From JBJXHC01 sp046160825 (GTDB taxonomy: Bacteria > Bacteroidota > Ignavibacteria > UBA10030 > UBA6906), in the NCBI GenBank assembly GCA_046160825.1, contig JBJXHC010000059.1, forward strand, positions 1 through 53,367: a stretch of DNA of 53,367 bases, written 5' to 3'. The position numbers and the translations under genes are program-made. This document shows positions 1 to 8,681 of this stretch, piece after piece (position 1 is the stretch's first letter; the number at the start of each line of letters is the position of its first letter). The notes under the pieces are model-generated. The model ran no database searches, was not told the origin of the DNA, and saw nothing but the letters and a program-made list of their open reading frames with translations.

Positions 1-1613
1 TTGATTGGCGTTCCCGTATATGTTACCGGCCATGTTGGTTGTGATGTTGGAAATTTGACAAAGTACCCGCGGTTGCTCGTGAGGTTGCCTGTCACTGGGA
101 CATAACTACCGCCCTGGAATTTGTACAGCACACTATTCGGATCTCGCTGAGGAAAGACCGCAGATGGAGAATAATCCGGTACCGTGACTGAAACTGCTGC
201 GATATTCCATCCGCCATTCCACGGTTGAGCCTGTGGTGTGTGCAAGAACATATATAGATTCTTCTCCACATCACATCGGGCTAGTGTTGCAACAATCGCC
301 AAAGCACCATTTCCTTGTACATCTGCCAAGCTGATCTGCTGAAAGTCATTGTCACTGCATAGGGTTTGTTGGCCAACCGGGGGTATGATGGAGAAAGTCT
401 GGTGGGGAAAGGAGAAGAAGTATACAGGGGGGGTACCGGCCCCTTTTTGATTCACGAACACCTCAACAAGCGGGTGTTCACCCTCAACCCTGACACCCGT
501 AGCAATGACCAAATCATTCCATCCGTCGTTGACGTTCGCCCCGCCGTTAGCAACGGGCGAACCGATGTCGCCAACAGCTACAAGATGGGGGCGAGATGCT
601 TTGTTCGCAGGCAATGCGTACACCCAATCGGCAATCTGTTGAAACCATCCGTCTTCGTCTTCTTCACCTGTATTCAGATAGAGCGCAACGCCACGATTTG
701 CCCCTACGATGATATCATTGTATCCATCGTTATTGATGTCTGCAACTACCAACGATTGTATGAATCCAAATGGGACCTGAAGAGTTTGGTAGTAAGGGAG
801 AATTTCTGGTAAACCATTATTGTTGTCGTTAATCCAGATTTTGATTGTCGTACCATCGACGCCGATTAGGTCGAGTTTGTTTAGGTTCAGATCAGCATTG
901 ATTAGACCATTTATCTGGGATAACGCGATCTTCTCCGCAACATATCCCGGAAAGATGTATGTTGCCTGGTCACTGAGTTCACCACTATTGTTGTTGTAGA
1001 TCTTGATTCTTGGGTTGTCCGGACTCGGATCGGTCAATGCCAGATCTTCACGAATATCATTGGCTGTAAATGCTCCCCAAGCGCCATCAACTGCGTTTAT
1101 GTCGAGCCGTCCATAGTTATCATCATCATCAAGTGGAGCATTAGGTACGAGAGAGTTGCGGATGACCTTACTGAACTGTGTAGCAGGATCATCACTCTTC
1201 AAAATGACTACAAGATCCTTTCGCGGTGGATTAAGGTCTGGGCGAAGCTTCCCAAAGAGCAATTTCTTCACGTAAACCGTATTATTGCACAACCCGGTTC
1301 CATGCCAGAAGACGTCATCGTTATCAAACTGTCCACTCATGTTGTAAGAATATGTGAACCAATACGAGTAATCGTCAAACGGGTTTTGTTCCCAAGTTGT
1401 CTTTGCCACGACAAGGTCCAGACCGGTACACCCCGCTCGTAATTGCTCGAAACCAAACACAAATGAGCGGTGGACCGACGTGTTGCAGGGATCAGTTGTA
1501 ATATCCGGTCGTGTAGGGATGATTCGAATTGTAGGATCGAAATATGTCTGTGCAGGCAGGGGTATTGCGAAAGCGACGAGAAGAAATCCGATGAGCATCA
1601 GGGGTTGCTTCAT
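1..1613 (-). CDS. FG-GAP/VCBS-repeat secreted protein, C-terminus cut by window edge
   Basis: The frame is open from an ATG at 1613 through the left edge with no stop, so the gene is partial; I translated it by hand. It begins with a signal peptide (MKQPLMLIGFLLVAFAIPLPAQ) predicted to be cut after AQ. Residues around 260-300 contain a calcium-binding FG-GAP/VCBS motif (VADINNDGYNDIIVGANRG), typical of beta-propeller surface proteins. Near the edge a segment GWNIAAVSVTVPDY...FP...GGSYVP...GYFVKF matches a module I know from FCB secreted proteins (W-N-x-V-S-x-P...G-Y-W-x-K-F), usually just before the T9SS sorting domain. That domain would lie outside the window. A GGAGA Shine-Dalgarno precedes the start by about 7 nt. 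It lies 41 nt downstream of another FG-GAP gene, probably in one operon. Export is inferred; the ligand is unknown. Confidence 0.8.
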   Translation of the reverse strand, partial: MKQPLMLIGFLLVAFAIPLPAQTYFDPTIRIIPTRPDITTDPCNTSVHRSFVFGFEQLRAGCTGLDLVVAKTTWEQNPFDDYSYWFTYSYNMSGQFDNDDVFWHGTGLCNNTVYVKKLLFGKLRPDLNPPRKDLVVILKSDDPATQFSKVIRNSLVPNAPLDDDDNYGRLDINAVDGAWGAFTANDIREDLALTDPSPDNPRIKIYNNNSGELSDQATYIFPGYVAEKIALSQINGLINADLNLNKLDLIGVDGTTIKIWINDNNNGLPEILPYYQTLQVPFGFIQSLVVADINNDGYNDIIVGANRGVALYLNTGEEDEDGWFQQIADWVYALPANKASRPHLVAVGDIGSPVANGGANVNDGWNDLVIATGVRVEGEHPLVEVFVNQKGAGTPPVYFFSFPHQTFSIIPPVGQQTLCSDNDFQQISLADVQGNGALAIVATLARCDVEKNLYMFLHTPQAQPWNGGWNIAAVSVTVPDYSPSAVFPQRDPNSVLYKFQGGSYVPVTGNLTSNRGYFVKFPTSQPTWPVTYTGTPI

Positions 1614-1654
1614 TGCATTCTCCGTTGAATTGTGACCGATGGTTAATTAGGGTA

Positions 1655-3502
1655 CTATCTTAGAAGAAGGAGCTTTCTGGTTGCAATGTGGTTGTCCGTA
1701 ATTAGCCGATAGAAGTAGACCCCGCTTGAGTTGTTTGCTCCGTCCCATTGCGCATGATGCATTCCTCGATTCATCCTCTCATCGACAAGGGTTGCCACTT
1801 CGCGACCCAATACATCAAATACCCGCAGCGTAACATGGGTGCTATTCGGGATGTGGTACCGGATTCGGGTACTAGCATTAAAGGGATTGGGGTAATTCTG
1901 ATACAGCTCAAATCTATCCGGAACCTTGTCTTCATTCTCTCCGATACCCGTGGTACCGAAGTATTCATATACACCTAAATGGTCAGGTATCAGATGCGAA
2001 ATGAGTGGAGTTATAAGATTTGTGATTCCATCATTGTCAATGTCCAGAAAATGGAAGTTCTGAACAGAAGCTGTATCACGTCTCCATATGCCCAATTTAT
2101 TACCCGAAAGCTCGTACACATTCAGGTCGGTATATAACGTGTCAGGAGATACTCTTTCAACTGTATTGGCGCCTGCAACAATAAACTCCCCATTGAGCAT
2201 ACCGGCATTAACACTCAACGGTGTATTACGCAATGATGAATCCGCCCAGAGTACGCTCCATGTTGTATCACTTATGTAGTCAAGTGCATAGCACGAGCCT
2301 CTGTTGCCGGGCCCAATTCCACCGACGAAGAGTTCAAGAGTTGAATCCGCATCGAGATTGACAAACATCGGAGCGTTCACACTCGCCTGAAGGCTAATCC
2401 CGGTTCGCCGTGATTGCCATCCCGGCCCGTTGTGCCAGAGGTATTCAAGTAGAGGCACGCCACCGAGAATGATCTCATCCCTCCCGACACCATCAATTTG
2501 CCCGACTGCCATATCGTACGTATACCAATAGTAGCGCGCGATATCGACATTGAATGACATTGTTGAAGTGAACGTATCCTTGTACGCAAACTCCGCTATG
2601 TAGATATGTGTCGCATCCTGACCGGGAGGTAGGTTGGGGTTACTGGTGTGAAGACAGATTTCCGCTGTACCATCATGGTCGATATCAGTCTCGAGTACCT
2701 TGAACGGTGGTGCTGAATATGAGATGTTTGTTGTGTAGTATTTATATCGTCCAGGTCCAGAACATTCCAGGATGACTAATTGTCCGTTTTTCAGTAAGAC
2801 TATCTCTCTGTTTCCATCTTTGTCAACATCGCTGATTGCATAAGGCCCATATGCCCGACCAATCACAGTATCCCAACTAATAACGAATGAATCGTCGCCG
2901 ACGCATGTATAAACCACGAATTGACGGTTTGAATCACTAAACTCTACAAAAGGGTAAACAATGTCTAATTTCCCATCCCCATCTATGTCGTCAATCTCCA
3001 TCCGGAGAACGGGTTGAAGTTGAACCTGGCTACGCCATACTTCCTGAAAGTCAAGGGTCGTTAAGAGGGGGCCGTTCGGTTTGAATGCGGGAAGATGATT
3101 CTGGGGAAGAATTTGTTCTCGGGGAAACACCTCATTGCGGCCGCCCACATAGAACACATATAGATCTGCCCAACTGTGGATATCAGGAATGCCATCAGCA
3201 AGCATTCTCCTCTTGCGCCACTCCATCCTCTCGACCATTCCACTACTCTTCTCCTCCCATACAAATTCGAAAGTGCCGTCGCCGAGATTTTTATACACTT
3301 CCAACTTGCCGTCGATGTATTGAGCAACATCCAGCAATGGATCAGGATTGAAAAGACCGACTACAACCGAGGGGGGAAGGTCGGCAATCTGGCCGTGGTT
3401 AATTCGCTTAGCAAGAGAATCCGGCAGACCCGCATCTGCCTGATGAGCAACCACCAAGATTGAAACACACAAATATGACAGTCCTATGTCTCGTAGGGTC
3501 AT
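1655..3502 (-). CDS. FG-GAP-repeat T9SS-sorted surface protein
   Basis: A 615-residue protein with an N-terminal signal sequence (SYLCVSILVVAHQADA). At least three FG-GAP/VCBS calcium motifs are visible: DIDGDGKLDIVYPF, DVDKDGNREIVLL and DIDHDGTAEICL, plus the degenerate LDADSTLELFVGG and LDIDNDGITNLI. These suggest a seven-bladed beta-propeller of the integrin-alpha type. The C-terminus is a type A T9SS sorting domain (YQNYPNPFNASTRIRYHIP ... LRVFDVLGREVATLVDE ... GVYFYRLIT...KLLLLR), so the protein is expected to cross the outer membrane and be attached or released there. No strong Shine-Dalgarno is seen at the start. It is followed by a second FG-GAP gene 41 nt downstream, suggesting a tandem pair of related surface proteins. 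Specific function unknown. Confidence 0.88.
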   Translation of the reverse strand: MTLRDIGLSYLCVSILVVAHQADAGLPDSLAKRINHGQIADLPPSVVVGLFNPDPLLDVAQYIDGKLEVYKNLGDGTFEFVWEEKSSGMVERMEWRKRRMLADGIPDIHSWADLYVFYVGGRNEVFPREQILPQNHLPAFKPNGPLLTTLDFQEVWRSQVQLQPVLRMEIDDIDGDGKLDIVYPFVEFSDSNRQFVVYTCVGDDSFVISWDTVIGRAYGPYAISDVDKDGNREIVLLKNGQLVILECSGPGRYKYYTTNISYSAPPFKVLETDIDHDGTAEICLHTSNPNLPPGQDATHIYIAEFAYKDTFTSTMSFNVDIARYYWYTYDMAVGQIDGVGRDEIILGGVPLLEYLWHNGPGWQSRRTGISLQASVNAPMFVNLDADSTLELFVGGIGPGNRGSCYALDYISDTTWSVLWADSSLRNTPLSVNAGMLNGEFIVAGANTVERVSPDTLYTDLNVYELSGNKLGIWRRDTASVQNFHFLDIDNDGITNLITPLISHLIPDHLGVYEYFGTTGIGENEDKVPDRFELYQNYPNPFNASTRIRYHIPNSTHVTLRVFDVLGREVATLVDERMNRGMHHAQWDGANNSSGVYFYRLITDNHIATRKLLLLR

Positions 3503-3828
3503 AGTTTGTCCGATGAAATTAATGGTGGAACCAGAGGGGAAATTATGAGCAGATGTGGTAGCATACTAAACCCCTACTGCAAGTGCAGAATGACGTTTCT
3601 ACACCAACTGCACATGCTCCAAGAATAGAAACGCGAATGGACTGGGAAGGATTCTTAAGAGTGTACCATCTTTTTACGGGATTGTCAAGTTCATAATCCG
3701 CAAAACAGTCGCGATCCATCAAGGTTCACGCGAATAGATTCAACGAGGTAACTGGAGGGCATGCTAGAAAAACAAACCCGCCAGAATTTTCTCCGGCGGG
3801 TCGGTTACATGGAGATACATTTCGAGTC
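3503..3828. other. intergenic stretch, terminator at its left end
   Basis: About 326 bases between the FG-GAP gene and the ferritin-like gene. Apart from the terminator at 3767-3800, which belongs to the ferritin-like gene, I see no convincing reading frame, RNA or repeat. The promoter of the FG-GAP operon should lie here, but I could not identify a good TTG-N20-TAnnTT match. Confidence 0.5.
3767..3800 (-). terminator. rho-independent terminator after ferritin-like gene
   Basis: On the minus strand a hairpin CCCGCCGGAGA / TCTGGCGGG with an AAAAT loop is followed by TTTGTTTTT. It begins about 30 nt after the stop codon at 3829 and is oriented to end that transcript. Confidence 0.85.
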
Positions 3829-4293
3829 TCAGTTTCTCGCATACTCTTTCAGGAATCCTCCGAAGAGTGAGCGATGCGATTCTTCGTCGGCGAGCGTGGT
3901 GATGCAGAGATCCTGTGTCACGTAATCATGGGCTTCGCCGCAGAGTTCGATCAGCTTGCCGTAATGTGCAATGGCCCCATCCTCTGCTTCGATGACGCCC
4001 CGGATCACACTAACAACATCCGTGGAATCCGCGGGTGGCTGCAAGGATTTCTGCATGGACTTAAATCCCGCGGAGCCGGGCACACGTCCACCCAGCTCCT
4101 TGATGCGCTTGGCGAGCGTCTGTGCGTGCATCAGCTCTTCGGTAATATCCGCCGCGAGCGATTTCTTTATCTCCTCAGCGCGCACGCCATCAAGGTCAAC
4201 CGAATTGGCGAGATAGTTCGTTACTGTTTCCAGTTCCATCCAGTAACCCGTTGTAAGCAAGTCGATAATCTGTTGCCGGTATTGTTCTTTCAT
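3829..4293 (-). CDS. ferritin-like diiron protein (bacterioferritin/Dps-type fold)
   Basis: A 154-residue, all-helical protein with the ferritin-like four-helix pattern. Candidate iron ligands are Glu20/Glu22 on helix 1, Glu53-x-x-His56 (EELMHA) on helix 2, Glu102/Glu104 on helix 3 and Glu137-x-x-His140 (EESHRSLF) on helix 4, so both ExxH diiron motifs are present. Length fits bacterioferritin-like or Dps-like proteins (150-170 residues), so iron storage or peroxide detoxification in the cytoplasm is the likely role. The start is well supported by AGGAGGAG two bases upstream of the ATG. It lies 49 nt downstream of dcd on the same strand and ends at a strong terminator. I cannot tell whether it forms a 24-mer or 12-mer. 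Confidence 0.82.
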   Translation of the reverse strand: MKEQYRQQIIDLLTTGYWMELETVTNYLANSVDLDGVRAEEIKKSLAADITEELMHAQTLAKRIKELGGRVPGSAGFKSMQKSLQPPADSTDVVSVIRGVIEAEDGAIAHYGKLIELCGEAHDYVTQDLCITTLADEESHRSLFGGFLKEYARN

Positions 4294-4342
4294 AACTCCT
4301 CCTCTATGTGGTTCCGTTATGCGTCACGTGTTACTTCCTCCA

Positions 4343-4885
4343 TCACTCTTTCTTAAAATTCTTCCACATCATGGACTCCACCGGTTTGTCGGTCCGCGTG
4401 TTGTACTTTGCGGATGCTTTTGCCTTGTACGATGTGCCCACCTCTCCTGTCACCTCGAAGTAGATCAACTGGCCGATGGGCATACCGTGATAGACACGCA
4501 CCGGCTGCTTGACAGAAATTTCCAGAGTCCACGTATTACAAAACCCGATATCACCCTTGCCCGCCGTTGCATGAATGTCGATCCCGAGTCGCCCGATACT
4601 TGACTTTCCCTCGAGGAACGGGACGTGCGCGTGTGTTTCGGTGTATTCCTCGGTGACCCCGAGATACAGGCGGTGGGGAAGAAGGATCAATCCCTCGTCC
4701 GCAATCTCGAAATGATCGACTTCGTTATGGACCTTCGCATCCAGGATGTCGTTCTTATAGACGGCGAGATACTTGCCGAGATGGACATCGTACGAATTGG
4801 AGCCAAGAAACTTCCGGTCGAACGGAGAGATAACGATAGTGCCCTTCTCCATCTCGCGGAGGATTACTGTATCAGTGAGAATCAT
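4343..4885 (-). CDS. dcd: dCTP deaminase
   Basis: A 180-residue protein matching dCTP deaminase, which converts dCTP to dUTP for dTTP synthesis. Diagnostic motifs are SYDVHLG near residue 31, EGKSSIGRLG at 92-101, HATAGKGDIGF at 105-115 and TLE at 120-122, with Glu122 as the expected catalytic glutamate. Length is normal for the family. The usual GFxGxxTLE is GFCNTWTLE here, with Asn replacing the common Gly. I cannot tell from sequence whether it is bifunctional (dCTP deaminase/dUTPase). It precedes the ferritin-like gene by 49 nt, and the two probably share a transcript. Confidence 0.93.
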   Translation of the reverse strand: MILTDTVILREMEKGTIVISPFDRKFLGSNSYDVHLGKYLAVYKNDILDAKVHNEVDHFEIADEGLILLPHRLYLGVTEEYTETHAHVPFLEGKSSIGRLGIDIHATAGKGDIGFCNTWTLEISVKQPVRVYHGMPIGQLIYFEVTGEVGTSYKAKASAKYNTRTDKPVESMMWKNFKKE

Positions 4886-4999
4886 GGTTATCGGAATGTG
4901 TAATGAACAGGAAGCAACAGTTGTTGCCGTGAGGAAATCCCAAATAGGCCTGTGAAATCCGCTTCAATGTAGGGAAAATGGCGGGAAAAGAAAACCCGG

Positions 5000-5063
5000 T
5001 AGTGACTTATTCCCTCCCTTCGTAAGGGAGGGGAAAAGTTCAATCCGAGGAGGGAGAGTTCGT
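5000..5063. repeat. dispersed hairpin repeat, copy 1 (partial)
   Basis: Starts with GTAGTGACTTAT (5000-5011), followed by the hairpin CCCTCCC TTCGTAA GGGAGGG (about 5012-5032) and a conserved tail AAGTTCAATCCGAGGAGGGAGAGTTCG. The core and tail are nearly identical to the element at 20766-20910. The right terminal inverted repeat found there is missing here. It lies downstream of the lipoprotein gene and upstream of dcd. Confidence 0.75.
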
Positions 5064-5093
5064 ACTATAAAACAGAGAACGAAAACCAAACTG

Positions 5094-5125
5094 AAACCCA
5101 CCCCGACAACCGCCGGGATGGGTTA
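5094..5125 (-). terminator. terminator after the small lipoprotein gene
   Basis: On the minus strand AACCCA-CCCG pairs with CGGG-TGGGTT around an 8-nt loop with one mismatch. It is followed by TTTCAGTTTGGTTTTC, about 20 nt after the stop at 5143. Confidence 0.7.
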
Positions 5126-5142
5126 AAAACAAGCGAGTTTGT

Positions 5143-5604
5143 TTAACGCGGGCGCATGGTACCCGAGAGGATCAACACGCCATCGGGATTCAACACTTCC
5201 ACAATGTCTCCGGACTTGAGAACCGGAACCTTGTGGCCGAACCTGCTGTCGAGGTTCAGATCGCCGAATCCGGCAGTAACATTGACGTAGCCGATGGTTT
5301 TACCGTTCACATTCACAGCATGCTTTCCTTTGCTGCTTACATCTTCCACCTCGGTGCTGAACTTCCGTCGGCTGGATCGTTCTTCCCACGTTGCCTTGCC
5401 GGACGCTTTTGCACCCGATGCGGTTGCGCCCAATCGGCCTTCGAGTCTCATCTCTGAAGGTGCGGGCGCTGCTTTTTCCCCTGCCTGCGATACGGTGGAA
5501 TTATCCGTTGACAGTTGTGCAGAGGTCAGTGAGTTGTCTTCTGCGCATCCGACAACAAGGACTGCGAGGATGGCAAATGCGAAGGAACTGACAAATGGTT
5601 TCAT
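5143..5604 (-). CDS. small secreted lipoprotein, conserved beta-rich domain
   Basis: A 153-residue protein with a type II signal peptide ending in LVVG-Cys20, so it should be lipid-anchored. After a Ser/Thr/Ala-rich linker (residues 25-55) a compact beta-rich segment runs from RLEGRL to LSGTMRP. It includes EVEDV, a VNGKTIGYVNV strand pair and GDIVEVLNPDGVLILSG. I recognise this arrangement from uncharacterised Bacteroidota/Ignavibacteria lipoproteins but cannot name a domain. An AAAAAGGAG Shine-Dalgarno stands about 8 nt upstream of the ATG. The gene is monocistronic, with a terminator after it and a 400-bp gap before it. Function unknown. Confidence 0.8.
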   Translation of the reverse strand: MKPFVSSFAFAILAVLVVGCAEDNSLTSAQLSTDNSTVSQAGEKAAPAPSEMRLEGRLGATASGAKASGKATWEERSSRRKFSTEVEDVSSKGKHAVNVNGKTIGYVNVTAGFGDLNLDSRFGHKVPVLKSGDIVEVLNPDGVLILSGTMRPR

Positions 5605-5794
5605 GGTGACTTCTCCTTTTTGGAATGATGGATTGTGGATTGGTTACGGAGAAGAAGGCCAACAACCATGCCATAGGGAAACAATGATCAACAGTCACAA
5701 ATCAATGAGAAATGAAGGAAGAGGCAGGCAAGCTGTAGAGCGCCGGTCGCATACTATGGGGAACGAGTGTCAATCCGCGGGGAGGCAGAGGGAC

Positions 5795-5832
5795 AAAAAA
5801 ATGAGCCCATCCGGGGGGAGAAGGATGGGCTC
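5795..5832 (-). terminator. strong orphan terminator
   Basis: Perfect 10-bp stem GAGCCCATCC / GGATGGGCTC around a 10-nt loop, followed on the minus strand by ATTTTTTTG. No annotated gene ends directly before it. The large T9SS gene already has its own hairpin at 5946-5981. Confidence 0.8.
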
Positions 5833-5940
5833 GAAAACGCGGCGATAATCCACTCACACAAGCTGCCGCTGTAGGACAATATATACTGTGCAAGTTAATT
5901 TGCCATTAATCTCCGGTTAAGAAACGTTCATCAACGACGG

Positions 5941-5983
5941 AAAACGCAAGGCCGCACGGGATATTTCCCAAGCGGCCTTGCGC
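5941..5983 (-). terminator. terminator after the T9SS adhesin-like gene
   Basis: A 10-bp stem GCAAGGCCGC / GCGGCCTTGC encloses a second small stem (GGGA/TCCC). It is followed on the minus strand by GTTTTCC, 25 nt beyond the stop at 6007. Confidence 0.75.
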
Positions 5984-6006
5984 AAGAGGTGCCAATGGCC
6001 GCAGCA

Positions 6007-8436
6007 CTATTTCATCAACATCAATTTTCTGGTTTCTGAATGCTCACCCGCCTGCAGCCGGTACACATACAAGCCGCTGGGCAATGCCGATGCATCAAAG
6101 GCGACTTCATGCCGACCGGCCGGCATTGTTTCATTGAGCAGCGTAGCCACTTCCTGACCGATCACATTGTACACTCTCAGTGAAGCCATTGCGCCCTGAG
6201 CAAGACTGAAACTGATGGTCGTGCTTGGGTTGAACGGGTTCGGATAATTTTGTCCGAGAGAAAACGCGAGTGGTGCCTGCGGATTATCAACCGACGAGAG
6301 AACATCGACGAGAATTGCATCCGTGTAGTGCGTCGTTCCGTCGAGATCAATTTGTTCAAGTCTGTAATACCATCCGCCGGTACCGGCACCATTGTCGGTG
6401 AATGTGTACTGCTGGGGTACGTTTGTGGTTCCATGTCCCGGTACAAAACTGTTCGCGATGGTCTGGAAGTTGTCCGGCTGGCTGAACGACTTCTGCACAT
6501 GGAATCCATAGTTATTCGTCTCGCTCGCCGTGGTCCAGTCCAAACGGACTTCGCTGTCGGAGACGACAACGCCGGTGAAGCTGCTGAGCTGTATGGGCAA
6601 CGGGTTATCCGATGTTCCACCGATGCCAAATTCCGAGAAGCCGGACATGCCGGTTCTGTTGGCCGTGGGTACGGCGTTGGAGCCGGTGCCATTGGCATGG
6701 TTGCCGTTGAGCGTCCAGGGATTTGCCGAGTTGTTGCGTTTCAGGATACGGAGTGTTAGAAAATCAGAGACGCTTGCAAAACCGGTTGCGGTCAAGCCCA
6801 GAGAATACAGACCACCGGTCAGACCATTGGCCGCGGTCAAGACCCAGTATCCATCCACACTGCAATTGACGATACTCTCTGCCACGTCAACCAACGGCAA
6901 ACCGTTCTCTCCGGGATCCGATGCCACAAAGGATGCTGCGAGTGTTCCACCCGCGGATGGCGCGCTTGTGAAGCTGATGCTTGCAGGCCTATAGTGCGAT
7001 GCCGTCCCAATCGGGAAGAGTGCGTTGCTCACTGTGGAAGCTGCAAACCATCGTCTGAAATTACCAATGACTTTTCCTGATGTGCGTGAGACAGATCCCA
7101 GTACCGACGTGCCTGTGCCGACCGTGAGCGTATTTGCTCCGGTGGTGATGTCGCCGTTCGTCAATGTCAGTGTACCGCTGATTGCGAGGTTGCCCGAGAG
7201 CGCGAGGCCCGCGGCGTTGTTCATCGTCAGGGCGGTAACAGTTGCAGGCAAACCGTTGCCGGGAGCCTGTGCAGCGGTTCCATTGTACAGATAGGTCGCA
7301 CCGGCATTGTATGTTCGTGTTCCCGTCACCTGAATGTTCCCGGTAGCGCCAGACGTCGTAATACCGCTCGGCGAAGTGATTCCGAGCGTCGCGCCACTGG
7401 CAAGTGTGAAGGCTCCTCCTCCGGTGATCGCTGTGGCATTGGAGGCCATCAACAATGTGGCGCCGCTGTTCACAAGGAAGTTCACCGTGTTGGAAATTGT
7501 GCCCCCCGATGTAAACGTGTGGCTGCTTGTCCCAAAGACAATGTTGTGCGTGCCCGATCCCAACTCGGTGATGCTGCCGGCGGAACTGGTAAAGCTCCCC
7601 GTGACATTCATGGTCACGGTAGCGCTTCCGCTTGCGGTGCTCATTTCGAGTGTGCCGCCGCTCTTCTGGAACGAGCCGGCGATGTTCACGGTCTTGGTGC
7701 CCGCGCCGTTGGCAATTCTGTACGTGCCACCTGTGTGGATCCAGTTGCCTCCGATGTTCAGTGTAACGTTGTTCGAGCTGGAGGGACGAAACGCCCCAGT
7801 CCCGGTGTTGGCTACCGTGAAGTTACCATTCACTGTCGTCAGGTTGGTGCTCGTGCTGATCGTGCTCGTCTGACTTGGACAATTCCATGTGAAGTGACCG
7901 AGTGTTTGATTCAGGCCGGTCGGTGTACTGGTGTTGGATGTGTAGCCAATGATCTCACAGGTGGAGTTTGCATTCCATGTTGCTGTTGGCACCGTTCCAG
8001 CAGTGGTGGTGTAATTGTGTTGATACGTGCCACCGGAGTTGAAAGCAATGGTCGCGCCGCTGTTGCGGGTCATTGTACCGGCAGATCTGTAGGTTCCGGA
8101 TACGGAGAGGTCAGTCCCCGAACCGTCGGCAAACGTCTGTGTGACGCCGCTGTTCAATGTCACTTGTCCGCCGGCTTCGATGGTCACCTGGTCGACCGTG
8201 GAAGTACCGGTGGCGGTCACCGTGTGTCCGTTGCGGATGGTGATGGCTCCGTCTGCGCTTGACGGTGCGTTCGGCGCGGGATTCACCCAGGCCGATCCGC
8301 TCCAGCGCGCCCATGTGCTGGTGTTGCTCCAGTTGCCGGTTTGGTGTGACCGGAAATCATCAACAGCCTGTGCCCATGCCGATTCAGTCAAACCCAAAAG
8401 AGCAAGAAGCATTACTACGGTAAGTCGTGTTAACAT
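6007..8436 (-). CDS. large T9SS-sorted beta-helix/adhesin-like protein
   Basis: An 809-residue secreted protein with signal peptide MLTRLTVVMLLALLGLTESAWAQ. Right after it comes the module DDFRSHQTGNWSNTSTW...GAITIRNGHTVTATG...VDQVTIEAGGQVTLNSG, an opening common in Bacteroidota secreted beta-helix proteins. Residues 100-480 are Ser/Thr/Gly/Asn-rich repeats (GGTYxxxxG, SGATL, VTGTRTYNAGATY) typical of a beta-solenoid. An immunoglobulin-like segment (LSSFTGVVVSDSEVRLDWTT...YYRLEQIDLDG) precedes a type A T9SS sorting domain (GQNYPNPFNPSTTISFSL ... VYNVIGQEVATLL ... LYVYRLQ). GGGAG stands 8 nt before the ATG. A TTGACA/TATAAT pair lies upstream (8458-8483), but its spacer is only 14 bp, so I do not assign it. 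A role in surface adhesion or matrix is inferred. The long plus-strand frames over this gene are shadows of its biased composition. Confidence 0.88.
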   Translation of the reverse strand: MLTRLTVVMLLALLGLTESAWAQAVDDFRSHQTGNWSNTSTWARWSGSAWVNPAPNAPSSADGAITIRNGHTVTATGTSTVDQVTIEAGGQVTLNSGVTQTFADGSGTDLSVSGTYRSAGTMTRNSGATIAFNSGGTYQHNYTTTAGTVPTATWNANSTCEIIGYTSNTSTPTGLNQTLGHFTWNCPSQTSTISTSTNLTTVNGNFTVANTGTGAFRPSSSNNVTLNIGGNWIHTGGTYRIANGAGTKTVNIAGSFQKSGGTLEMSTASGSATVTMNVTGSFTSSAGSITELGSGTHNIVFGTSSHTFTSGGTISNTVNFLVNSGATLLMASNATAITGGGAFTLASGATLGITSPSGITTSGATGNIQVTGTRTYNAGATYLYNGTAAQAPGNGLPATVTALTMNNAAGLALSGNLAISGTLTLTNGDITTGANTLTVGTGTSVLGSVSRTSGKVIGNFRRWFAASTVSNALFPIGTASHYRPASISFTSAPSAGGTLAASFVASDPGENGLPLVDVAESIVNCSVDGYWVLTAANGLTGGLYSLGLTATGFASVSDFLTLRILKRNNSANPWTLNGNHANGTGSNAVPTANRTGMSGFSEFGIGGTSDNPLPIQLSSFTGVVVSDSEVRLDWTTASETNNYGFHVQKSFSQPDNFQTIANSFVPGHGTTNVPQQYTFTDNGAGTGGWYYRLEQIDLDGTTHYTDAILVDVLSSVDNPQAPLAFSLGQNYPNPFNPSTTISFSLAQGAMASLRVYNVIGQEVATLLNETMPAGRHEVAFDASALPSGLYVYRLQAGEHSETRKLMLMK

Positions 8437-8625
8437 TGTGTGTCTCCCATGTGTGTCATTATAAGAGCATTATCATGTGTCAATACGTCCGCTCTGTTCA
8501 AACCGTATGCCACCAACGAGAGACACTTTTTTTTGTGGATTCTGAGAAGTACGATTGGTGTTTCTACAAACTACTTTGAGCGTGGAGAGAGAATGACCGC
8601 GTCGGAGGTCAGAAGGTAAACAGAA

Positions 8626-8681
8626 AAGTGGAGAGCGAACAAAGTGAATGGCGAAGGGCGAAAGGAAAAATGCGAACTGCG
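8626..8681. repeat. purine-rich degenerate word repeat (copy A)
   Basis: Run of words such as GTGGAGAGCGAA, GGCGAAGGGCGAAAGG and AATGCGAACTGCG. The same vocabulary recurs at 11721-11865 and 53126-53162. The function is unknown; the text is non-coding in both strands. Confidence 0.6.

Larger units (their letters stand above)
5605..6006. other. intergenic region with two minus-strand terminators
   Basis: About 400 bases without a convincing protein gene. It contains the terminator of the large T9SS gene (5941-5983) and a second, stronger minus-strand terminator (5795-5832). The 110 bases between them could encode a small RNA or a readthrough safeguard. The lipoprotein promoter should lie between 5605 and 5790. 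Confidence 0.55.

Noticed and set aside
6250..8262. Long plus-strand open frames (up to 247 residues) opposite the T9SS adhesin-like gene
   Set aside because: They are antisense shadows of a repetitive Ser/Thr/Gly coding sequence. The minus-strand frame has a signal peptide, known modules and a sorting domain.
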